NCBI GenBank assembly: GCA_945862265.1
Contig: CAMAXP010000010.1
Span: forward strand, 47,139 to 111,138
DNA: 64,000 bases
Direction: 5' to 3'
Source: Bordetella parapertussis
GTDB taxonomy: Bacteria; Pseudomonadota; Gammaproteobacteria; Burkholderiales; SG8-39
Each line of letters begins with the position of its first letter. The first letter of the stretch is position 1. The notes beneath the pieces were generated by a model, which worked only from the letters and a program-made list of their open reading frames with translations, did no database searches and was not told the DNA's origin. This document shows positions 9,309 to 18,522 of this stretch, piece by piece. A program made the translations under genes and the position numbers.

Positions 9309-10418
9309 ATGAAAATCACCGACCTCACACTTACCCTCTTCGCCTGGGACGACATTCCCGTCCTGAGCTACGGTGCCCACAGCGGCACGCTCCAGCAGGG
9401 CAGCAAGCTCGGACTGCTCGCGATTGAAACCGACGCTGGCATTACGGGCCACGCTTTCCTCGGCTCGGCCATGTATCCGGCCGACATGGACGCTGCGGCC
9501 CTGATCCGCTTCCTCAAGCCCATCGTGCTCGGGCAGGACCCGATGAACCGCGAGCTGCTGAACCAGCGCATGTGGAAGCGCGGCCGCAACACCAGCGTGC
9601 GCTCGATCGGGGCAATTGACGTTGCGCTTTGGGACATTGCCGGCAAGGCGGCGAACCTGCCGATCTACCAGATGCTTGGCGCCTACCGCGACCGCATTCC
9701 CGCCTATGCGAGCTCCGCGGTGCTCTCCGGCCCGCAAGCCTATGCCGAGGAGGCAGTGAAGTTCCGCGATGCCGGCTGGGCGGCGTACAAGATCCATCCC
9801 CGCCAGGTCTGGAAGGAAGACATCGTCACCTGCGAGGCGGTGCGCAAGGCCGTCGGCCCGGATTACACGCTGATGCTGGATTCGACCTGGGCCTACCAGT
9901 ACGACGTCGCGCTGCGCGTTGGCCTCGCGATCCAGGACCTCGGTTTCTTCTGGTACGAGGATCCGCTCGCCGACCAGGACATCTACAACTACGTGAAGCT
10001 GCGCGAGAAGCTGTCGATCCCCATCATGGCCACCGAGTACCCGGCCGGCGGACTTGAGTCCTACGCGCAATGGATCACCGAGAAAGCCACGGACTACCTG
10101 CGCGGCGATGTTGCCGTAAAGGGCGGCATCACCACGCTGATGAAAACCGCGCATCTCGCCGAGGCGTTCCACATGAACTACGAAATCCACCACGGCGGAA
10201 ATTCGCTCAACAACGTGGCGAACCTGCATGTGGCGATGGCGATCCGCAACACCCAGTTCTTCGAAGTGCTGCTCCCGGACGCGGCGCAGAAGTACGGTCT
10301 CGTGCAGGACATCGAGATCGGTAAGGACGGCTATGTGCAGGCCCCCGTAGGGCCGGGGCTGGGCGCGCAGATCGACTTCGACCTGATCAAGCGCAAGACC
10401 GTGGCGGTGCTGGCCTAG
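9309..10418 (+). CDS. Enolase-superfamily (mandelate racemase/MLE) enzyme
   Basis: 369 residues with the complete MR/MLE layout. An N-terminal capping domain is followed by a barrel with metal ligands D191 (MLDSTW), E217 (WYEDP) and E243 (ATEY). The usual KxK acid/base motif reads K161-I-H163, and histidines in YEIHHGG (about 294-295) are candidates for the opposite-face base. Such enzymes abstract the alpha proton of carboxylates, giving racemisation, cycloisomerisation or acid-sugar dehydration. The K-x-H variant argues against a classic muconate cycloisomerase. It precedes an aromatic-type oxygenase cluster. Confidence 0.85.
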   Translation: MKITDLTLTLFAWDDIPVLSYGAHSGTLQQGSKLGLLAIETDAGITGHAFLGSAMYPADMDAAALIRFLKPIVLGQDPMNRELLNQRMWKRGRNTSVRSIGAIDVALWDIAGKAANLPIYQMLGAYRDRIPAYASSAVLSGPQAYAEEAVKFRDAGWAAYKIHPRQVWKEDIVTCEAVRKAVGPDYTLMLDSTWAYQYDVALRVGLAIQDLGFFWYEDPLADQDIYNYVKLREKLSIPIMATEYPAGGLESYAQWITEKATDYLRGDVAVKGGITTLMKTAHLAEAFHMNYEIHHGGNSLNNVANLHVAMAIRNTQFFEVLLPDAAQKYGLVQDIEIGKDGYVQAPVGPGLGAQIDFDLIKRKTVAVLA

Positions 10419-10500
10419 GGTTTTCCCTCGCTTTCTCAATTTCCCGGGCATGCCCATCCGCGCTGCGCAATCCGCATGTTGAAATGCCTGTCGTAACAAG

Positions 10501-10529
10501 TTGACTTCAGGGGAGGGCGCTCCTAGTCT
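10501..10529 (+). promoter_or_regulatory. Sigma-70-type promoter
   Basis: TTGACT (10501-10506), a 17-bp spacer, then TAGTCT (10524-10529). It lies 29 bp before the small ORF at 10558 and would drive that ORF, the ABM monooxygenase and the Rieske oxygenase as one transcript. Confidence 0.6.
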
Positions 10530-10557
10530 GGGTCACGACAGACTCAAGGAGACAACA

Positions 10558-10662
10558 ATGCACGCAGAGGCATTGCCTGAACTGGGAACCAGGGCGCTTG
10601 TGCCGCTGTGTTCGACTGCACAGCACTATCCCGACAAGCCTATGGTAGGAGCAGAACAATGA
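10558..10662 (+). CDS. 34-residue ORF, possible leader peptide
   Basis: AAGGAG lies 7-8 nt before ATG 10558. The ORF encodes MHAEALPELGTRALVPLCST plus 14 more residues and ends in a TGA that overlaps the ATG of the monooxygenase (ATGA at 10659-10662). A good promoter is just upstream. Promoter, ribosome site and stop-start overlap suggest a translated leader coupled to the next gene. It matches no family I know; it could also be another truncated gene. Confidence 0.5.
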   Translation: MHAEALPELGTRALVPLCSTAQHYPDKPMVGAEQ

Positions 10663-10967
10663 TTCACGTAATTGCAGTCATCACGGCCAAACCCGGCATG
10701 CGCGACACGATCCTCACGCACTTTCGCGCCAACGTCCCCGCGGTGAAAGCCGAGCAGGGCTGCATCGAGTACGGCGCGGCCGTCGATGCCGAGAACGCGC
10801 TTGCCTTCCAGACCAAGTACGGCCCGGATACCTTCCTCGTCATTGAGAAGTGGGAAAGCATGGACGCGCTGAAGGCCCATGCCGCCGCACCGCACATGGC
10901 AGCCTACGGCGCCAAGACCAAGGAATTCATCGCCAGCCGGGTCATCCACATCCTGCAGCCGGCCTGA
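10659..10967 (+). CDS. ABM-domain monooxygenase (YgiN-like)
   Basis: 102 residues, the normal length for a single antibiotic-biosynthesis-monooxygenase domain. It has a ferredoxin-like fold pattern: MIHVIAVITAKPGMRD at the start, EQGCIEYGA in the middle, FLVIEKWES, and a HMAAYGA helix near the end. Such proteins are cofactor-free quinol or phenol monooxygenases, usually dimers. It lies 15 bp before the Rieske oxygenase gene in the same operon, so it may oxidise a hydroxylated aromatic from that step. The start at 10659 overlaps the leader ORF stop. Confidence 0.85.
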   Translation: MIHVIAVITAKPGMRDTILTHFRANVPAVKAEQGCIEYGAAVDAENALAFQTKYGPDTFLVIEKWESMDALKAHAAAPHMAAYGAKTKEFIASRVIHILQPA

Positions 10968-10982
10968 CGCGTCGTTTCAAGC

Positions 10983-12176
10983 ATGAGCACAGAAGAGCGT
11001 TCGTCTGCGCGGTCGGAGCAATTCAGGCTCCTCACGCAGACCACCCGCGGTACGCCCATGGGGAGCCTGCTGCGGCTGTTCTGGCATCCGGTCTCCCTTT
11101 GCAAGGACCTCGAGACCGGCAAGGCGAAGCCGGTGCGCATCCTTGGCGAGGACCTCACGCTCTATCGCGGTGCGAGCGGCGCACCCTACCTGGTGGGCGG
11201 CATGTGCCGCCATCGGGTGACGGCACTTCATACGGGCTGGGTGGAAGGCGAGCGCATCCGCTGCATGTACCACGGCTGGCAGTACGACGGCAGCGGCGCA
11301 TGCACGGAACGCCCGGCGGAAAAGGAGGCGAGCGTCCCGGCCAGTTGCAGGATTCCCGGCTACCCGGTGCGCGAGTACTGCGGCCTGGTCTTCGCGTACC
11401 TGGGCGACGGTCCGGCGCCGGAGTTTGACCTGCCGCGCAAAGACGCCTTCGAGGAGGGCGACCCGCTGATTGCTGCGACTGAAGAGCAATGGGACATGAA
11501 CTGGTTCCAGCAGATCGAGAATTCGTTGGACGCGTGCCATGTGAGCTTCGTGCACCGGACGCTGCGCGTGGGCGATTTCGCAGGCGCGGTCACCGCTGCG
11601 ATTCCAGACCTGTCCTACCTGGAGACCGAGGCGGGCATCGAGCAGACGGCCACGCGCTCCAAGGACAACGTGAGGAAAAGCGACTGGACTTTCCCGAACA
11701 ACAATCACGTTGTGGTTCCCGGCCTCGCGCCCGGCGACCCGTGGATCGACTTCGTCATCTGGATGGTGCCCAACGACGACACGCACGCCACCCGCTTTAC
11801 GCTGTACGCGATGTCGTCGGCCAATGCGGAGGCCAACCGCCGGTTCGGCGAGTACTTCTCGAAGTACGGGACTTACAACGCCGCCGAGCATTACGACGAG
11901 CTGTTCCACCAGGGCAAGGCGCCGCCCGCCGAGGATTACCTCGCCGGGCTGATCTCCGCGCAGGACTACCTCGCGCAGCGCGGGCAGGGCACGATTGCCG
12001 ACCGCGACAATGAACTGCTCGGCCGCTCGGACCTCGGTGTGCAGACGCTGCGCCGCATCTTCTGGCGTGAGCTGAAGGCGATTCGCGAAGGCAAGCCGAC
12101 CAAGCAATGGAGGAAGCGCGCCCATGTCGGCGCGCTGCCGGTCCAGCCGGGCGAAACCGCAGCGTCCTCCAAGTAA
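10983..12176 (+). CDS. Rieske aromatic ring-hydroxylating oxygenase, alpha subunit
   Basis: 397 residues. The Rieske 2Fe-2S motif is C75-x-H77 (MCRHR) and C94-x2-H97 (CMYHGW). The mononuclear iron site is D183-x2-H186-x4-H191 (SLDACHVSFVH). Size and spacing fit single-component-type alpha subunits such as phthalate 4,5-dioxygenase or vanillate demethylase. These hydroxylate or O-demethylate aromatic acids using electrons from a separate reductase. No reductase or ferredoxin gene is nearby, so the electron donor must be encoded elsewhere. The next gene, a Bug receptor, probably recognises the substrate. Confidence 0.92.
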   Translation: MSTEERSSARSEQFRLLTQTTRGTPMGSLLRLFWHPVSLCKDLETGKAKPVRILGEDLTLYRGASGAPYLVGGMCRHRVTALHTGWVEGERIRCMYHGWQYDGSGACTERPAEKEASVPASCRIPGYPVREYCGLVFAYLGDGPAPEFDLPRKDAFEEGDPLIAATEEQWDMNWFQQIENSLDACHVSFVHRTLRVGDFAGAVTAAIPDLSYLETEAGIEQTATRSKDNVRKSDWTFPNNNHVVVPGLAPGDPWIDFVIWMVPNDDTHATRFTLYAMSSANAEANRRFGEYFSKYGTYNAAEHYDELFHQGKAPPAEDYLAGLISAQDYLAQRGQGTIADRDNELLGRSDLGVQTLRRIFWRELKAIREGKPTKQWRKRAHVGALPVQPGETAASSK

Positions 12177-12196
12177 CCACACCCGGAACCGAACCC

Positions 12197-13177
12197 ATGT
12201 CCGCCTGCTTCAAGCCCTGGATTGGCCTCGCCTCAGCACTGCTTCTCGTTTCATCCGCGTATTCGCAGGACGATCCTGCGCGCGCCTATCCCTCCAGGCC
12301 GGTCAAGCTGATCGTTGCCTACGCCGTGGGCGGAGGTACCGACATCATGGCGCGGCTCGCCGCCAAGGAATTGTCCACGGCGTTCGGGCAGCCGGTGGTG
12401 GTGGAGAATCGTCCTGGCACCCTTGCCCTGGCCGGCACCGAACTCGCGGCCAAGTCGCCCCCGGATGGCTACACGCTGCTTGCCACGCCGTCGGGACCGC
12501 TCACCATGAACCCTATCGTGCGTGCGCAGCTGCCTTACTCTCCGCTGCGGGATTTCGCTCCGATCTCGATCCTCGGCAAGCTCCCGTTCATCCTGGCGGT
12601 GAACGCCTCGCTGCCGGTGAATTCCGTGAAGGAGCTCGTGGAGTACGCGAAGGGCCGGCCCAACGAAGTCAGCTACGGCGCGGCCGGTCCGCTGTTCCAG
12701 CTCGGCGTTGAACTGCTCAAGCAGAAAACCGGCACGAATTTCCTGCACATCCCCTACAAAAGCAGCGGCGACGGCGTGACCGCGCTGCTGTCCAACCAGG
12801 TGACGATGGTGTTGCTGGATACACCTCCGCTGGCGGGGCCGATCAGGGGGGGCAAAGTGCGCGCGCTGGCCTTCGCCAACGACAAGCGCAGCGCCTCCTT
12901 TCCTGACCTGCCCACCACCGCCGAAGCGGGCTTCGAGGGCATGGAGGTCTACACCTGGGTCGGGCTTATGGCGCCGGCCGGCACACCTGTGGCGATCGTC
13001 AAGAAGCTCGAGGCCGAGATGATCCGCATCTCCAGGCTGCCCGAGCTGCGCGAGCGCTTCCAGTCCATGGGCGTGGAGCCGATGGGCACTACGTCCGAGG
13101 AATTCCGCAGGATCATTGTCGAGGAAGGCAAACGCTGGTCCGGCGTGGCGAGCGCGGCGGGAATCAAGGCCGAGTAG
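12197..13177 (+). CDS. TctC/Bug-family solute receptor
   Basis: 326 residues with an N-terminal signal peptide (LASALLLVSSAYSQ). Family marks: VGGGTDIMAR (loop Asp), PPDGYT, FLHIPYKSSGDGV and LPTTAEAGFEGME. The start at 12197 is taken because the signal peptide begins there; a longer in-frame start at 12107 would overlap the oxygenase. It follows the Rieske gene by 20 bp, so it should deliver or sense an aromatic acid. No transporter membrane subunits are adjacent. Confidence 0.92.
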   Translation: MSACFKPWIGLASALLLVSSAYSQDDPARAYPSRPVKLIVAYAVGGGTDIMARLAAKELSTAFGQPVVVENRPGTLALAGTELAAKSPPDGYTLLATPSGPLTMNPIVRAQLPYSPLRDFAPISILGKLPFILAVNASLPVNSVKELVEYAKGRPNEVSYGAAGPLFQLGVELLKQKTGTNFLHIPYKSSGDGVTALLSNQVTMVLLDTPPLAGPIRGGKVRALAFANDKRSASFPDLPTTAEAGFEGMEVYTWVGLMAPAGTPVAIVKKLEAEMIRISRLPELRERFQSMGVEPMGTTSEEFRRIIVEEGKRWSGVASAAGIKAE

Positions 13178-13205
13178 TCCGGCAATCACACCTGAACGCG
13201 GTCCT

Positions 13206-14166
13206 ATGATGCATCGCATGCTCAGCTTTACCGCGTCGCTGGCTGTCGCGCTGTTATGTTCGAGCGCCAACGCCCAGTTCCCGTCGAAGCCGATCCGCCT
13301 GCTGGTGCCTTTCCCTGCAGGGGGAGTCGTCGACTCGGCGAGCCGTGTGCTGGCGCAGGCGATGTCGCAGGCGCTGGGCCAGCAGGTGGTTGTCGACAAC
13401 CGGCCCGGCGCGGACGGCGCTATCGCCGGAGGGCTGCTGACGAAATCTGCACCCGACGGCTATACCCTGTTCTTTGCTTCCAACACCGCAATGAACGCCG
13501 TGCCCGCGATGCGCAAGCTTCCCCCGTATGACCCGCGCGGATTTCACACCGGTCTCGATGATCGGGCGCATCGGCATCTACCTTTTCGTGAACCGCGACT
13601 TGCCCGTACGCACGCTTGCCGAGCTTGTCGACCATGCACGGGCCAACCCGGGCAAGCTCAATTACGGCACCGGTCACGCGACCAGCATCCTCGCAACGGC
13701 TCAGCTGATGTCGCTTTCCAAGACAAGCATGATGCAGGTCCCGTACAAGGGTGACGGCCCGGTAATGACAGACCTGCTCGGCGGGCGGCTGCACCTTTCG
13801 ATCGCCAGCCCCGTGCCTGGGGTCAGCCTCGCCCGGGAGGGCAAGGTACGCGCGCTTGCCACGCTCCTGCCCAAGCGCAGTCCGAACCTGCCGGACGTGC
13901 CCACGATGGCCGAGGCGGGCTTTCCGGAATACTCGCTCGTCGCCTGGGGCGGGCTGTTCGGCCCCGCAGGCATGTCGCGCGATGTCGTGGAGCGCCTGTC
14001 CCGCGAAGTGAATTCCGTACTGAAGCGTCCCGAAGTCATCGAGGCGCTGGCGCGGCAGAACTTCGAACCCGAAGGCTCCACGCCCGAGGAGTTCGCCGCC
14101 TTCATGAAGGTGCAGGTCGACACCTGGGCGCGGGCGGTGCGCGAAGCCGGTATCCAGCCCGATTAA
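13206..14166 (+). pseudogene. Bug-family receptor, frameshifted
   Basis: Two frames together make one Bug receptor. From ATG 13206 the first frame gives a signal peptide, PAGGVVDSASR, APDGYT and LPPYDPR. The other frame continues from DFTPVSMIG to the stop at 14166 with MQVPYKGDGP and VPTMAEAGFPEY. Removing one base within GCGCGG (13535-13540) restores the consensus YDPRDFTPVS. Everything else is intact, so this is a recent frameshift or a sequence error. It lies between an intact Bug and an acyl-CoA ligase. Confidence 0.85.
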
Positions 14167-14176
14167 GCAGTCGGAA

Positions 14177-15841
14177 ATGATCCTTGTCCCGAAGGAGCGC
14201 ATTGCCGAGTACAGCGCGCGTGGCTGGTGGGGGCGGCGCCGTATTCACGACGTCTATGCGGAGGCGCTGCGGGCACACCCCGGTACGGATGCCCTGGTGG
14301 ATCCGCCCAACCGTACCGAAGTCGTGGACGGGGCGCCGCGCCGACTGACCTGGCGCGAGCTTGACGCCGAAGTGCTGCGATTCGCCACGCTGTTCCTCGA
14401 GCTGGGACTGGCCAAGGACGACATAGTCTGCGTGCAACTGCCGAACTGCGTGGAACTGCCGGCGATTTACCTCGCGTGCCTGAAGCTCGGCCTGATCATC
14501 ACGCCCGTCCCGGTGCAGTACCGCGAGCACGAACTCACGCACATCCTCGGCCTGACGCGCCCCGCGGCGCTGGTCAGTGCAGAGCGGATCCTGCGCCACG
14601 GCCACGCGGCAATGATGCGCGACCTGGCGGCCCGCCACCCTTCCGTCCGGGTGGTCGTCGCCATCGACGCGCTGCCGCCCATAGTGGCGGACGCCGAGAG
14701 CGTCGCGCGGCACGAACGGCAGCACCCGGTGGACGCCGACGAAGTCGCCAGCATCTGCTGGACCTCCGGTACCGAAGGCGTGCCCAAAGGGGTGCCGCGC
14801 AGCCACAACGAGTGGCTCGGTTTCCCGGAGGCCATCATCCTGTCTGGCGGCCTGGCGCCAGGCTGCCACCTGCTGAATGCTTTTCCGCTGGTCAACATGG
14901 CCGGGATCGCAGGCCAGTTCCTGCCGTGGCTCACCACTGGCGGGAAGCTGGTGCTCCATCATCCCTTCCACCTGCCGACATTCCTTGCCCAGGTGCGCGA
15001 CGAGGCGGTCCAGTACACGGTTGTTGCACCCCCGATCCTTGCGGCACTGGCACAGAACCCGGACCTCATGAAAGACATTCCGCTGCGTGCGATCGGGTCC
15101 GCCAGCGGGCCGTTGGCCGAGTGGACGGCGCGCGTCTTCAGTGAGCGCTATGGCATCGATGTGATCAACTATTTCGGCAGCAACGAAGGCGCTTCCCTGA
15201 CCTCGAGTGCGCTTGACCTGCCCGACCCGGTGCAAAGGGCGAGCTATTTCCCGCGCTTCGGCGTCGACGGGTACGACTGGAAGCTGCCGGTGGCCCGGCG
15301 GGTGCGTACGCGCCTGGTCGACCCCGACAGGGGCGAGGACATCACCGTTCCGGGGCGGCCTGGCGAACTGCGAGCGACCGGGCCGTCCGTCTTCTCGGGC
15401 TATTTCCGTGCGCCCGAGATGACGGCGAAGGCGTTCGATGACCGCGGTTACTACCGGAGCGGCGACCTGTTCGAGATCGCCGGCGAGCGCAATGAGCTTT
15501 ACCGGTTCGTCGGGCGCCTCAAGGACATTATCGTGCGCGGCGGCTTCAATATTTCCTCCGAGGAGATCGAAGCGCTGCTTCTCGCACACCCCAAGGTGCG
15601 TGAAGCCGCTGTCGTAGGCTATCCCGACGATGTGATGGGCGAGAGGGTTTGCGCTGTCGTCGCCACGCATGAAGGACAGTCGCTCTCGCTGCCCGAACTG
15701 GTCGAGTTTTTGCGCACTGAAAAGCGGATCGCCGCCTACAAGCTGCCCGAGCGGCTGATGCCGGTGGATGCGCTGCCCCGCAACCCGGTCGGCAAGCTCC
15801 TGAAGCGCGAGTTGCGGCGGCTGGTGGCCGAGGCAGCGTAA
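14177..15841 (+). CDS. AMP-binding acyl-CoA ligase
   Basis: 554-residue ANL-superfamily ligase. The P-loop is ICWTSGTEGVPKG, the adenine-binding loop INYFGSNEGA, the hinge region YRSGDLFEI, and the C-terminal catalytic Lys lies in PVGKLLKREL. It should activate a carboxylic acid via acyl-AMP to acyl-CoA. It starts 10 bp after the frameshifted Bug and precedes a FadJ-like enzyme, so it may feed aromatic or aliphatic CoA thioesters into beta-oxidation. The loop ends in NEG rather than the usual TE, so the substrate pocket is unusual. Confidence 0.88.
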   Translation: MILVPKERIAEYSARGWWGRRRIHDVYAEALRAHPGTDALVDPPNRTEVVDGAPRRLTWRELDAEVLRFATLFLELGLAKDDIVCVQLPNCVELPAIYLACLKLGLIITPVPVQYREHELTHILGLTRPAALVSAERILRHGHAAMMRDLAARHPSVRVVVAIDALPPIVADAESVARHERQHPVDADEVASICWTSGTEGVPKGVPRSHNEWLGFPEAIILSGGLAPGCHLLNAFPLVNMAGIAGQFLPWLTTGGKLVLHHPFHLPTFLAQVRDEAVQYTVVAPPILAALAQNPDLMKDIPLRAIGSASGPLAEWTARVFSERYGIDVINYFGSNEGASLTSSALDLPDPVQRASYFPRFGVDGYDWKLPVARRVRTRLVDPDRGEDITVPGRPGELRATGPSVFSGYFRAPEMTAKAFDDRGYYRSGDLFEIAGERNELYRFVGRLKDIIVRGGFNISSEEIEALLLAHPKVREAAVVGYPDDVMGERVCAVVATHEGQSLSLPELVEFLRTEKRIAAYKLPERLMPVDALPRNPVGKLLKRELRRLVAEAA

Positions 15842-15964
15842 CCGGCGGGGGGCTGTAATCCGCAGAGCGAAATCGAAGCCGCCGGGATTCCAGTTCTGTT
15901 AAACCATAGGGATCCACCCGCCGGTCCGCGAGGCCCGGCGACCCTAATGTGCCTGGAGAAAGCC

Positions 15965-18058
15965 ATGAGTGAAGCAGTCACCTACACCGTGCATGACGGC
16001 GTCGCCGTCATCGCCATGAACAACCCCCCCGTCAACGGCCTGGGCAGCGTGCTGCGGCCCGGCATCATGGACGGCCTGCAGAAGGCGGCGGCCGACCCGG
16101 CCGTGAAGGCGCTGGTGATCATGGGCACCGCCAAGGCCTTTTCCGGCGGCGCCGACATCCGCGAGTTCAACACGCCCAAGTCGACGATGTCGCCGACCAT
16201 GGCCGAGATCCAGGTGGTGCAGGACGGGTTCACCAAGCCGCTGGTCGCGGCGATCAGCGGGTTTGCGCTGGGCGGCGGGCTGGAGCTCGCACTGGCCTGC
16301 CACTACCGCGTGGCGGCGCCCAAGTCGTCGCTGGGCCTGCCGGAGGTGAAACTCGGCCTCCTGCCGGGCGCGGGCGGCACGCAGCGCCTGCCCCGCATCG
16401 TGGGCGCCACCGAGGCGCTCAAGATGATGACCACGGGCAATCCGGTGACAACCGAGAAGGCGCTGGAGCTGGGGTTGATCGAGGCAATCGTCACCGGCGA
16501 CCTGCTGGAGGGCGCGGTTGCGTTCGCGAATAAACTCGTGGCTGACGGCAAGGGGCCGCGCCGCGTGCGCGATCAGTCGGTGCGGGTCGACGGGGACCCA
16601 AAGGCGTTTTTCGAGACGGCACGCGTCGAAGTCGAGAAAGCCGCACGCGGTTTCCCGGCGCCGCTGCAGATCCTGGGGTGCGTCGAGGCGGCCGCCACGC
16701 TGCCTTTCGACGAAGGCAAGCAGGAGGAGCGCCGGCGCTTCCAGATCCTGGTGGACGGCACCGAGTCGAAGGCCCTGCGCCACATGTTCTTTGCCGAGCG
16801 GCAGACGACCAAGATCCCCGACGTGCCCGAGGACACGCCGGTGCGCAAGTTCGACACCGCCGCGATGGTCGGCGCCGGCACGATGGGCGGCGGCATCACG
16901 ATGAGCCTGGTCAGCGCGGGGATCCCGGTCACGCTGGTCGAGACCTCTCAGGCCGCTCTCGACAAGGGCCTCGCCACCATCAGGAAGAACTACGCCGCCA
17001 CGGTGTCCAAAGGACGCCTCAAGCAGGAGGCCATGGACAAGTGCATGGCGCTGATCACGCCGACTCTCGACCTCAACGCGGTCAAGGATGCGGACATCGT
17101 GATCGAAGCGGTGTTCGAGCGCATGGATATCAAGAAGGAGCTGTTCGCCAAGCTCGACGCCATCATGAAGCCGGGCGCGATCCTCGCGACGAACACATCC
17201 ACGCTCGACATCAACGTGATCGCCGAGGCGACCAAGCGCCCGCAGGACGTCGTCGGTACGCACTTCTTCTCGCCGGCCAACGTGATGCGCCTGCTCGAGG
17301 TCGTGCGCGGCGCCAAGACCGCCAAGGATGTGCTTGCCACCACTCTCGCGCTGGGCAAGAAGCTGAAAAAGGTCCCGGTGGTTTCCGGGGTCTGCGACGG
17401 CTTCATCGGCAACCGCATGATGGAGAAGTACGGCATCCAGGCCTGGTACCTGCTGGACGAGGGCGCCACGCCGCAGCAGGTCGATGCTGCGATGAAGAAG
17501 TTCGGCCTCGCGATGGGCCCGTTCACGATGTACGACATGGCCGGCCTCGACGTCGGCTTCGCCGTGCGCAAGCGCCGCGTGGCCGAGCGCCCGGACTATG
17601 CCTATTCACGGATCGTCGACCGCGTTTGCGAGGCGGGGCGCTTCGGCCAGAAGACCGGCAAGGGCTGGTACCGCTACGAGGCCGGCGACCGCACGCCGCG
17701 CCCCGACCCCGAGTTCGAAAAGATGCTGGCCGACTACCGCAAGGAAATCGGCGTGACGCCGCGCGTGATTTCCGACGAGGAGATCGTCGAGCGCCTGATC
17801 TTCTCGATGGTCAACGAGGCGGCCAAGATCCTGGAGGAGGGCATTGCGCTCCGCGCCTCCGACATCGACGTCGTCTACATGACCGGCTACGGCTTCCCGC
17901 ACTACCGCGGTGGCCCGATGTTCTACGCCGACACGGTCGGCCTGCCCAAGGTGCTGGCCGCAGTCGAGAAATTCCACCAGGGCTACCAGGGCGCCCTGTG
18001 GAAGCCCGCGCCGCTGCTGGCGAAGCTGGCGGGCGAGGGCAAGGGATTTAACACTTGA
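15965..18058 (+). CDS. Bifunctional enoyl-CoA hydratase/3-hydroxyacyl-CoA dehydrogenase
   Basis: 697 residues of the FadB/FadJ type. The N-terminal crotonase domain (about 1-190) has FSGGADIREF, GGGLELALAC (catalytic Glu) and GLPEVKLGLLPGAGGTQRL (second Glu). The dehydrogenase domain starts near 300 with VGAGTMGGGI for NAD, then THFFSPANVM (catalytic His) and CDGFIGNRMM, and a C-terminal helical repeat with ALRASDIDVVYMTGYGFP. GGAGAAA precedes ATG 15965. It performs hydration and oxidation steps of beta-oxidation on the CoA ester made by the upstream ligase. A strong palindrome follows 5 bp after the stop. Confidence 0.92.
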   Translation: MSEAVTYTVHDGVAVIAMNNPPVNGLGSVLRPGIMDGLQKAAADPAVKALVIMGTAKAFSGGADIREFNTPKSTMSPTMAEIQVVQDGFTKPLVAAISGFALGGGLELALACHYRVAAPKSSLGLPEVKLGLLPGAGGTQRLPRIVGATEALKMMTTGNPVTTEKALELGLIEAIVTGDLLEGAVAFANKLVADGKGPRRVRDQSVRVDGDPKAFFETARVEVEKAARGFPAPLQILGCVEAAATLPFDEGKQEERRRFQILVDGTESKALRHMFFAERQTTKIPDVPEDTPVRKFDTAAMVGAGTMGGGITMSLVSAGIPVTLVETSQAALDKGLATIRKNYAATVSKGRLKQEAMDKCMALITPTLDLNAVKDADIVIEAVFERMDIKKELFAKLDAIMKPGAILATNTSTLDINVIAEATKRPQDVVGTHFFSPANVMRLLEVVRGAKTAKDVLATTLALGKKLKKVPVVSGVCDGFIGNRMMEKYGIQAWYLLDEGATPQQVDAAMKKFGLAMGPFTMYDMAGLDVGFAVRKRRVAERPDYAYSRIVDRVCEAGRFGQKTGKGWYRYEAGDRTPRPDPEFEKMLADYRKEIGVTPRVISDEEIVERLIFSMVNEAAKILEEGIALRASDIDVVYMTGYGFPHYRGGPMFYADTVGLPKVLAAVEKFHQGYQGALWKPAPLLAKLAGEGKGFNT

Positions 18059-18063
18059 AACCC

Positions 18064-18097
18064 GGGACAGACCCCGTTTAAAACCGGGGTCTGTCCC
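18064..18097. repeat. GGGACAGACCCCG 13-bp palindrome
   Basis: GGGACAGACCCCG (18064-18076) and CGGGGTCTGTCCC (18085-18097) form a perfect 13-bp stem with an 8-nt loop, 5 bp after the beta-oxidation gene. From memory it resembles interspersed GGGACAGACCCC-type repeats common in betaproteobacterial genomes. It could serve as a terminator, though no strong U-tract follows. I found no second copy in this window. Confidence 0.65.
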
Positions 18098-18143
18098 CGG
18101 TTCTTGCTTGCTAAGGGGGGCGTGGGCGATAGACAATCTCCCC

Positions 18144-18503
18144 ATGGTTAAAACTATCCTGGTCGTCGAAGACGACGACATGCGCGCACTGATCAACCAC
18201 CACCTTCTGGGGGCCGGCTATATCGTGCGCGCCGTTTCAAACGGGCTCGAAGCCGCGGCCTCGTGCCTCTCGCATACCCCTGACCTCATCATCAGCGATG
18301 TCCACATGCCGCGCATGGACGGGTTCCAGATGATCGAGATCCTAAAATCCGAGCCTGCAATGGCCGATATCCCGGTGATCTTCCTCACCGCGGACCGCAA
18401 GGGCCGCAAGCGCGGCAACAAACTCGGCGCCGTCGCATACCTGACCAAGCCGATCACGGCCGAGATGCTGCTCGAGTCCGTCACCACGCATTTGCCTGCA
18501 TAG
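18144..18503 (+). CDS. Single-domain response regulator (receiver only)
   Basis: 119 residues, a CheY-like receiver with no output domain. Acidic pocket E9-D10-D11, phospho-acceptor D52 (IISDVHMP), T82 (FLTAD) and K102 (YLTKP) are all present. It may relay phosphate or act by protein contact. No histidine kinase is in the window. GACAAT at 18132-18137 predicts transcription starting at about the A of the ATG, and no Shine-Dalgarno is visible, so the message may be leaderless. Confidence 0.9.
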   Translation: MVKTILVVEDDDMRALINHHLLGAGYIVRAVSNGLEAAASCLSHTPDLIISDVHMPRMDGFQMIEILKSEPAMADIPVIFLTADRKGRKRGNKLGAVAYLTKPITAEMLLESVTTHLPA

Positions 18504-18522
18504 GCACCGCGCGCAGGCCGCC

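Noticed and set aside
14102..15670. 522-residue open frame on the minus strand
   Set aside because: Antisense to a clear acyl-CoA ligase; no motif and no start signals.
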